From contig NC_090012.1 of the NCBI RefSeq assembly GCF_036417845.1, positions 558,001 to 622,000 of the forward strand: a stretch of DNA of 64,000 nucleotides, read 5' to 3'. The position numbers and the translations under genes are program-made. The notes beneath the pieces were generated by a model. The model was given only the letters and a program-made list of their open reading frames with translations. It had not been told where the DNA came from and did no database searches. How positions within the stretch are numbered: position 1 is the first letter of the stretch; the number at the start of each line of letters is the position of its first letter. Shown one piece after another: positions 24,467 to 64,000 of the stretch. The DNA comes from Apteryx mantelli. Its lineage: Eukaryota; Chordata; Aves; Apterygiformes; Apterygidae.

Positions 24467-27400
24467 GTGGGGCCTGGGGGGCGCTGGGGGGACTGGGGAC
24501 ACTGGGAGGGACTGGGGACACTGGATGGGAGGACTGGGGGCACTGGCAGGGACTGGGGACACTGGGAGGGACTGAGGACACTGGGTGGGGGGCGCTGGGA
24601 GGGACTGGGAGGGACTGGGGACACTGGATGGGGGCACTGGGAGGGACTGGCAGGGACTGGGGACACTGGGAGGGACTGAGGACACTGGATGGGGGGTGCT
24701 GGAGGGACTGGGGACACTGGGCAGGGGGATTGGGGACATCGGGAGGGACTGGATACACTGGATGGGGGCTCTGGGAGGGACTGGGAGGGACTGGGGACAC
24801 TGGATGGGGGGCTGGGGGCACGGGGAGGGACTGGGGACACTGGGCAGGGGGATTGGGGACATCGGGAGGGACTGGATACACTGGATGGGGGGGCACTGGG
24901 AGGGACTGGGAGGGACTGGGAGGGATTGGGGACACCAGATGAGGGGACTGGGGGCACTGGGAGGGACTGGGGACACCGGATGGGAGGACTGGGGTGCCGG
25001 GGGGCCTGGGGACAGCGGGGGGGCAGGGGGAACGCCCGTCACCCCGGTGTCCCGGCAGCTGCCGCCGCCGGTGCCATCGCCGGATCCACTCGACCCACCG
25101 CCGGCAGCCGCCGGCCGGCCGCGGCGACTCCGGACCTCGACCGTGCGTGTCCCCCCCCCCGTGTCCCCCCCGTGTCCCCAAACTGTCCCAGAGCCCCCGA
25201 AACAGCCCCCCACCCCTCCCCGCCCCCCAAAACGCCCCATCCTGCCCCAAAACCCCCCCCCGGGTCCTGAGACAGCTCTTGTCCCGCCACCCTGTCCCCC
25301 CCCCAGTGTCCCCATCCCCCCCGTCCCCATGCTCCCCATGTCCCCGTGTCCTGTACCCGCTGTGTTCCCCCATGTCCCCATCCATGTGCCCCATCTCCAT
25401 GTGTCCCCATGTCCCCAAACCCCCCAGTGTGCCCCCCATGTCCCCGTGCCCCTATGACCCCCCCGTGTCCCCAAACCCCCCAGCGTCCCCCATGTCCCCA
25501 CACCCCTGTGACCCCCGTGTCCCAACCCCCCCCAGTGTCCCCCCCCATGTCCCTGTGCCCCCATGTCCCCAACCCCCCCAGTATCCTCCCCATGGCTCCG
25601 TGCCCCGAGACCCCCGTGTCCCCAAACCCCCCAGCGTCCCCCCCATGTCCCCGTGCCCCTGTGACCCCTGTGTCCCCAACCCCCCCAGCGTCCCCCCCAT
25701 GCCCCTGTGACCCCCAGCCCCCCCCCGTGCCCCCCGGCCCCCCCGCCTCACGCTGTCCCCGCAGTGCGCCCGCTCGGCGGGGTCCCGGCTGGCGGAAGAG
25801 GGGTGACACCCCGGCGCAGCCGGTACGGGGGGGCTGCCGGGGGCTGGGGGGGGGCCCGGAGGGGCCTGGGGGGTCTGGAGGGGCCTGGGGGGGCTCCTGG
25901 GGGGACATGGGGCATCTGGAGGGGCTGGGGGGGTCTAAGGGGGTCCTGGGGGGTCCCGGAGGGCCTGGGGGGTCTGGAGGGGCTGGGGGGCCATGGGGGG
26001 GTCCCTGGAGGGGCTGGGGGGCTCCTGGGGGGTCTGGAGGGCCTAGGGGGGTTCTGGGGCTCCTGGGGGGTCCCTGGAGGGGCTGGGGGGCTCCTGGGGG
26101 GTCCCTGGGGGTCCCTGGAGGGGCTGGGGGGCTCCTGGGGGTCTGGGGGGCTCCTGGGGGGTCCCGGAGGGGCCCTGGTGGGTCTGGAGGGGCCTGGGGG
26201 GCTCCTGGGGGGTCCCTGGGGGGGGCTGGGGCACCTGGGGGGGCCCAGGGGTGGTTGGGGGGGGCAGAAGTCCCCTGGGGGGCCCTGAGGGGTCTCCTGG
26301 GGGTCCCCGGTTTGTGCCCCCCCCCCCAAATGCCCTGACCCTCTCCCCAGTGCTGTGGCAGAGCCCGGCTGCGGCAGGCGAGTCGGGGGGGGTTTGGGGA
26401 CAGCGCCCGGTGACACGGAGGCCGGGGGGGGACATGGGGGGGACACAGGGGCCGGGGGGAGACACGTGGGGATGTGGGTGGACATGGGGGGACATGGGGG
26501 GACACGGGGGCCGGGGGACACGTGGGGACGTGGGACACGGGGGGCCATAGGGTCTGGGGGGACATGGAGGGGACATGGGGATGAGGGGGACATGGGGGGA
26601 CACAGGGACATGGGGGGCCATGGGGGTCTGGGGGGACATGGGGGGGCACAGGGTCCGGGGGACAGCACCCGGTGAGATGGGGGCTGAGGGGGGGGGAAAA
26701 AGGGACGGGGGGGGGACATGGGGTCTGGGGACAGCACCCAGTGAGACGTGGTCTGGGGGGGGGGGACACGGGGACCAGGGGGACACGGAGGGGACACGGG
26801 GGGACACAGGGACCAGGAGGGGACACAGAGGGAACACAGGGTTGGGTGTTGGGGACGCAGGGACAGGGGGTCTTGGGGTGGGGGGGGGACAACACGGGGG
26901 GGGGTCACGGACTCACGGCAGGGCCACGCGCAGGAGCGCACACGTCGGACTCCGACGACTACGACGACGTCGACATGTGGGTGACACCGTCGTCCCCCGA
27001 GGCCACCCTGTCCCCTGGGCACCGTCCTGTCACCCCCCCGGCATTTTCCTGTCCTCTGGCATCGTCCCCTGGGCAATCATCCTGTCCCCTGTCCTGTCCC
27101 CCTTCCTGTCCCCCCCCCCCCGGCATTACCTTGTCCCCCTGCATTGTCCCCTGGCATCATCCTGTCCCTGTCCCCCGTCCTGTCCTCCCTGGCATTGCCC
27201 TGTCCCCTGGCATCGTCCTCTGTCCTGTCCCCCAGCATTGCCCTGTCCTCTGGCATCATCCCCTGTCCTGTCCCTGTCCCCCAGCATTGCCCTGTCCCCT
27301 GGCATCGTCCCCATGACCTGTCCCCTGTCCCCATTGCGCAGGGAGGGGGTGTCACCCCCCGTCCCCCCCCGTCTCACCTGTCTCCTGTCTCCTTCCTTCC

Positions 27401-29938
27401 TCCAGACCCAGCCGCTGCGACGCCGACAGGTACCGACCCGCGCGTCCCCCCCCCAACCCTGGGGACGGGGACAGGGATGGGGACGGGGACAGGCCCCCCC
27501 GCCCCGCTCACGGCTCCGCTCTCTCCCCAGCGCCACCCTGCCCGCCGACGTGCCCCCCCGCTGCCCCCCAAGGTGAGCGCCCCCCCCCCCCAAAACGCCG
27601 GCTCCGGGGGACCCCGACGCTGGCCATGCCTTGGGGACACCTTGGGGACCCTGACGCTGGCCATAGTGGGGGGGGGGACACTGGGGACCCCAACCCTGGC
27701 TGTGCCCCAGCGTGGGGACCTCGGCCTCAGGGCAGGGCTGGGGGTGGGGGGGGGACCAGTCCCAAACTGGGGGGGGTCCCCATCCAGGCTGCCCTGTCCT
27801 GCCCCCCCACCTTGTCCCCTGTCCCCCACGGTGTCCCCATCTGACCTCTCTTCTCCCCCTCCCTTGACCCCCCCTGTCCCCCTGTGTCCCCTCGTGTCCT
27901 TGTGTCCCTCCATGTCCCCTTGTGTCCCCCATGTCCCCCCCCCCGTGTCCCCCCCACAGCCCAAGTTCCGGACAGGCTCGGGCTCGGCCGAGGTCCCCCC
28001 CGAGGACACCCGCTCGCGTCCCGGGTCCCCTCCTGGAGCAGCCGCCCCCCTCGGCCCTGGTGCGCTGCGCCAGTGGCCCCGTGGGGGGACACGGCCCCCC
28101 GGCCCCCGCCCGCGGGGGGCCCTCGCCGCCAGCTCAGGTGGGACGGGGACGGGGATGTGGGGGGGGATGTGGGGGGACACGGGGGACATGGGCCACCAGT
28201 GCCCATCCATGGGGTGACCCTCGCCGCCAGCTCAGGTGGGATGGGGATGGGGACACAGGGGACATGGGGGACACAGGGAACATGGGCCACCAGTGCCCAT
28301 CCATGGGTGACCCTCGCGCCAGCTCAGGTGGGACGGTGACGAGGGCATGGGGGGGACACGAGGGGACATGGGCCCCCCCAGCACCCACTGCCACCCCAGG
28401 GGACATAGGGGGGACATGGGGGGGGGGCGCAGGCAGGTAGGACCTGGGGGTGCCAAGGATGGGGAGGTTTGGGGCACACGGGGACATGGCAGCGGGGGGG
28501 GGACAGGGACGTCCCCACGGCCCCCCCCTGACGCCACCGTCCCCCCCCCGCCCCCCCAGACCCTGCGCTCTGGTCGGGGCCCAGCAGTGAGGACCCCCCG
28601 CTGCTGCCCCCCAAGACGGAGAAGATCCGGAGAGCGGTGAGACCCCCCCCACCACCCTGTCCCCACCCCCCCAGGACCCCCTCTGTCCCCCTGTGACCAC
28701 CCTGTCCCCCCCCACACTTTCCAGGTGCCGGCGGACAACGGGGGGGCCGCCCCGAAGCCGCACGTGAGTGCCGTGGTTGGGGGGGGGGGGCTGGTGGTGG
28801 TGGGGGGTCTCCCCGGCCCCCCCTCACCCCACTCGTGTCCCCCCCCCCCCCCAGGACGGTCCCTCTTCCGGAAGGTATTTGACGGGTGTCCCCCTGCGCA
28901 TCACGGCCACCACCACCTGGACCCACCCCGGCACCCAAGGTGGGCGTGGGGGGGGGGGACACTGCACCGGGGTTCCCCCCCCTCCCCCAAAGAGTGGGGG
29001 GACAAGGAGGGGGGCGTTGGGGACCCGGGGTGGGGGCGTTGGGACGTGGGGGGCATTGGGGATATGGCGGTATTGGGGACAATGGGGGGCATTGGGGATG
29101 TGGGGACACGGGTGACACGGGGGTGTTGGGGACATGGGGGGCATTGGGGATGTGGGGAGATGGGGGACATGGGGTATTGGGGACAATGGGGGGACATTTG
29201 GGACCCTGGGTGGGGGCATTGGGGACGTGGGGGGCATTGGGGATGTGGGGAGATGGGGGACATGGGGGTAGTTGGGGACATGGGGGGGACATTTGGGACC
29301 CTGGGTGGGGGCATTGGGGACGTGGGGGGCATTGGGGATGTGGGAGATGGGGGACATGGGGGGTATTGGGGACATGGGGGGGGACATTTGGGACCCTGGG
29401 TGGGGGCATTGGGGACGTGGGGGGCATTGGGGATGTGGGGAGATGGGGGACCCTGGGGGGGGGGCTTTGAGGATGTGGGGGGCACTGGGGACATGAGGGG
29501 CATTGGTGACCCTGGGTGGGGGGTATTGGGTACATGGGGGGCATTGGGGACAAGGGGGGGGTATTGGGGACAAGGGGGGGTATTGGTGACCCTGGGTGGG
29601 GGTATTGGGTACATGGGGGCATTGGGACAAGGGGGGGTGTTTTGGAGGACTTGGGAGGGGGCAGTAGGGATGTGGGGTACACTGGGACCCTGGATGGGGG
29701 ACGTTGGGGACACGGGGGGCATTGGGGACCCTGCTGGGAAGGGGGAACGGGCAACATGGGCTAGGGGACATGGAGGAAGCCTTAGGGACATCGGGGGGGG
29801 GACGTTGGGGTCATGGGGGGGGCCCTCCGTGTCCCCCCCCCCAAACCCGTGCGCCCCGCAGACCCGCACCTCATCCTGGGAGCCGAGGAGGGATCCTTCA
29901 CCCTGAACCAGAGCGAGCCCGAGGCCACGCTGGAGCTG
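18007..29938 (+). CDS. MAP4K1: Mitogen-activated protein kinase kinase kinase kinase 1 (HPK1), 3' end lost in gap
   Basis: HPK1 is a cytosolic Ste20/GCK-type kinase of blood cells that acts below antigen receptors, feeds the JNK pathway and damps T- and B-cell signalling by phosphorylating SLP-76/BLNK. The exons found cover the kinase domain and proline-rich linker; the C-terminal citron-homology (CNH) domain is missing and must fall in the 200-N gap after 30,430. Exons 1-12 (18,007-24,466) join in frame over 308 codons and are described with the kinase block. Exons 13-23 (25,059-29,938) carry conserved linker motifs but several frame breaks. Identity rests on the kinase, the YDDVD motif, PPLPPK/PPLLPPK motifs, LVRCASGP, and the neighbours RYR1 and EIF3K. 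Transcription is tail to tail with RYR1. The start ATG has a CCGCCATGG context and is the only upstream ATG in frame with the kinase. Confidence 0.94.
18110..18710. repeat. Minisatellite in MAP4K1 intron 1
   Basis: Imperfect copies of GACATCGAGGGCCCAGGCGT plus CCCCACGTGCCCCCCC, about 45-60 bp per unit, run through the first part of intron 1. Each unit contains the GGGCCCAGGCGTCC half of the dispersed 17-mer described in the findings. The plus strand is C-rich. Confidence 0.75.
19190..19575. repeat. TTAATACCCCCC short tandem repeat in MAP4K1 intron 2
   Basis: Degenerate 13-25 bp units of the type CCCTTAATACCCCCCAATA repeat through intron 2. It is one of the few arrays here with regular AT content (TTAATA). 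Confidence 0.75.
20085..21335. repeat. 71-bp minisatellite, about 17 copies, MAP4K1 intron 3
   Basis: Intron 3 is almost wholly a 71-bp tandem array; the phrase CTCCTGGTGCCCCCCAGGAC recurs at 20,126, 20,198 and 20,269 and onward to about 21,290. Each unit contains the acceptor-like CCCCCCAG. Because the unit has no stop codon on either strand, reading frames of more than 500 codons appear on both strands; these are artefacts. The true exon 4 acceptor (CGCAG) follows only about 35 bases after the array. Confidence 0.9.
21600..21925. repeat. 50-58 bp tandem repeat in MAP4K1 intron 4
   Basis: Five copies of a unit containing CCCGGACGCCTGGGCCCCC and CATGCTGCTTTTGGGG (CATGCT at 21,649, 21,699, 21,754, 21,812, 21,869). 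Each copy carries the dispersed 17-mer or a one-base variant (CGGACACCTGGG). Confidence 0.85.
22345..23095. repeat. G-rich minisatellite in MAP4K1 intron 7
   Basis: About 750 bp of units built on GGGGGGCAAATAGGGGACCT and GGGGGGCTCTGGGGGGG. The plus (sense) strand has many GGGG tracts at short spacing, so the pre-mRNA could form G-quadruplexes (inference). A larger block near 22,440-22,620 is repeated with few changes near 22,730-22,880. Confidence 0.85.
23900..24345. repeat. CCCATGTCCCC / CCATCCCTGTC repeat in MAP4K1 intron 11
   Basis: Simple degenerate units of 10-20 bp (CCCCATGTCCCCATCC, CCCGTGTCCCCG) fill intron 11. C-rich on the sense strand. Confidence 0.75.
24470..25045. repeat. GGGACTGGGGACACT minisatellite in MAP4K1 intron 12
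   Basis: Roughly 575 bp of units made from GGGAGGGACTGGGGACACTG and GGATGGGGGG, arranged in larger blocks; for example the block ending ACATCGGGAGGGACTGGATA occurs near 24,735 and again near 24,855. Sense strand is G-rich. Confidence 0.85.
25059..29938 (+). CDS. MAP4K1: MAP4K1 exons 13-23: proline-rich linker, reading frame broken in several exons
   Basis: Proposed exons: 25,059-25,142; 25,765-25,822; 26,351-26,377 (GC donor, uncertain); 26,934-26,976; 27,406-27,429; 27,531-27,572; 27,960-28,137; 28,560-28,636; 28,725-28,763 (uncertain); 28,855-28,939; 29,862-29,938. Recognisable pieces are LPPPVP then RRIHSTHR (exon 13), [11 protein letters not shown] (14), DSDDYDDVD (16), PPLPPK (18), PKFR and LVRCASGP (19), DPPLLPPK (20), FRKVFDGC and [16 protein letters not shown] (22), [11 protein letters not shown] (23). 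YDDVD is the family site of tyrosine phosphorylation for SH2 binding and of caspase cleavage after DDVD; the PxxP motifs bind SH3 adaptors. Within exons 13, 18, 19 and 22 the two halves are in different frames by one base. Phases of exons 15, 16 and 21 do not fit either. I infer consensus errors in C/G runs, with possible mis-set exon ends. Confidence 0.75.
25825..26330. repeat. GGGGCTCCTGGGGGGTC repeat in MAP4K1 intron 14
   Basis: Units such as GGAGGGGCTGGGGGGCTCCT and GGGGGGTCTGGAGGGGCC, about 20-50 bp, with G runs of 4-7 throughout on the sense strand. Confidence 0.8.
26385..26900. repeat. GGGGACATGGGGGGACAC repeat in MAP4K1 intron 15
   Basis: Short units GGGGGACATGGGG and GGGGACACAGGGAC. 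A larger unit containing GGGGACAGCACCCGGTGAGA recurs near 26,395, 26,655 and 26,725 with small changes. Sense strand G-rich. Confidence 0.75.
27000..27340. repeat. CCCCTGGCATCGTCC repeat in MAP4K1 intron 16
   Basis: Degenerate units of CCTGTCCCCTGGCATCGTCC and CCCAGCATTGCCCTGTCC, about 20-45 bp, C-rich on the sense strand. Confidence 0.7.
28120..28345 (+). repeat. MAP4K1: Tandem triplication of the 3' end and donor of a MAP4K1 exon
   Basis: The last bases of the exon at 27,960-28,137 with its donor (TCGCCGCCAGCTCAG|GTGGGA, from 28,123) are repeated at 28,221 and, with three bases lost, at 28,314. The repeat period is about 98 then 93 bp and includes CATGGGCCACCAGTGCCCAT between copies. Three near-equal 5' splice sites therefore lie in tandem. 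Confidence 0.85.
28950..29820. repeat. G-rich GGGGCATTGGGGACGTGG minisatellite in MAP4K1 intron 22
   Basis: About 870 bp of ten-to-thirteen-base subunits (GGGGCATTGGGGA, TGTGGGGAGATGGGGGACAT) in larger blocks of about 95-115 bp; the phrase TTTGGGACCCTGGGTGGGGG recurs near 29,200, 29,293 and 29,388. Sense strand has almost continuous GGGG tracts, a strong candidate for RNA or DNA G-quadruplex structure. Confidence 0.85.
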
Positions 29939-29989
29939 GTGGGGCCGGGGGGCACCGAGGGGGCACACCGGGGGGCGGGGGGGGGCCGC

Positions 29990-30430
29990 GGGGGGGCGGG
30001 GGGGGGGGTCCCGCGTTTGGCCAGGTGCCGGGACCCTGGCTCGGCTCCCCCAGCCTGGTCCCCAGCCCCAGCCCTGCTTCTCGGACCCCTAAGTGGTCTC
30101 CTGCCCCCCCCCCCCCCCGGCCTGGTCCTGGGCCCCCAAGCTGGTACCCAGAGCCCCAGGCTCCTCCCTGGACCCCAGCTTGTCCCCTGGACCCACCAGC
30201 CTGGTCCCTGGACCCCCAACTTGTCCCCCAGACCCCCAGCTTGTTCCCTGGACCCCCAGCTTCTCCCAGACCCCCCCCACCTTGTTCCCCGGACCCACAG
30301 CCTGGTCCCTGGACCCCAACTTGTCCCGGACCCCCCCAGCTTGTCCCCCAGACCCCCAGCATGTTCCCTGGACCCCCAGCTTCTCCCAGACCCCCCCCAC
30401 CTTGTTCCCTGGACCCACAGCCTGGTCCCA
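29990..30430. repeat. CCTGGACCCCCAGCTTGTCC repeat at the left edge of the gap
   Basis: Units of about 20-25 bp (CCCTGGACCCACAGCCTGGT, CCCCCAGCTTGTCCC) in larger blocks: the stretch at about 30,240-30,310 is repeated near 30,360-30,430. The array runs straight into the N run, which may be why the assembly broke here. Confidence 0.8.
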
Positions 30431-30630
30431 NNNNNNNNNNNNNNNNNNNNNNNNNNNNNNNNNNNNNNNNNNNNNNNNNNNNNNNNNNNNNNNNNNNNNN
30501 NNNNNNNNNNNNNNNNNNNNNNNNNNNNNNNNNNNNNNNNNNNNNNNNNNNNNNNNNNNNNNNNNNNNNNNNNNNNNNNNNNNNNNNNNNNNNNNNNNNN
30601 NNNNNNNNNNNNNNNNNNNNNNNNNNNNNN
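30431..30630. other. Assembly gap, exactly 200 N
   Basis: A run of 200 N separates a MAP4K1 intron from an RYR1 exon cut in mid-codon. The round length suggests a placeholder of unknown size. The missing parts of both genes (see findings) require tens of kilobases. Confidence 0.97.

Positions 30631-64000
<33,370 letters not shown>

Noticed and set aside
25039-27076. Minus-strand open frames of 440-620 codons opposite MAP4K1
   Set aside because: Proline-rich translations of G-rich intron repeats; the supported exons are on the plus strand.

Overview
The window is nuclear DNA of a vertebrate, most likely a bird. Four genes can be recognised by their proteins: ACTN4 (first coding exon, minus), EIF3K (complete, minus), MAP4K1/HPK1 (5' two thirds, plus) and RYR1 (47 internal exons, minus). 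As I recall it, this is the gene order and relative orientation of human 19q13 (RYR1, MAP4K1, EIF3K, ACTN4), read backwards. Very short introns, extreme GC in coding and intron DNA, and a private tandem array in nearly every intron suggest an avian dot microchromosome, where many supposedly missing bird genes lie. The species cannot be told from the sequence.

Layout. 1-13,252 is ACTN4 intron 1: ordinary, moderately GC-rich, no gene seen, becoming a pyrimidine-rich tract after about 11.6 kb. 13,253-13,393 is ACTN4 coding exon 1, with a CpG-rich promoter carrying a cluster of AT-rich ATTAATATTCATGA-like elements to about 13,970. 14,706-16,774 is EIF3K, eight coding exons that join in frame to 218 codons plus stop. 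16,775-18,006 is the head-to-head EIF3K/MAP4K1 promoter interval, with a minisatellite. 18,007-29,938 is MAP4K1. Its kinase domain (exons 1-12) joins perfectly in frame. Its proline-rich linker (exons 13-23) shows several apparent one-base frame breaks. 30,431-30,630 is a run of exactly 200 N. 30,631-64,000 is RYR1, from about residue 3,130 (human numbering, from memory) back to about residue 715, with the 5' part beyond the right edge.

The 200-N gap cannot be its true size. It must hide the C-terminal CNH part of MAP4K1 and the last roughly 1,900 codons of RYR1, including the channel pore, because these two genes meet tail to tail there.

The genes have unrelated jobs: alpha-actinin-4 crosslinks actin, eIF3k is a translation initiation factor subunit, HPK1 is a haematopoietic MAP4 kinase, and RYR1 is the skeletal muscle sarcoplasmic reticulum calcium release channel. 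What unites the region is its DNA: minisatellites with units of about 40-130 bp in almost every intron, poly(C) tracts before splice acceptors, a 17-bp motif scattered through introns and promoter DNA of more than one gene, and six RYR1 exons whose length or internal frame departs from the family. Those frame departures more likely reflect consensus errors in a hard-to-sequence region than real gene loss, because splice sites and protein similarity are intact on both sides of each.
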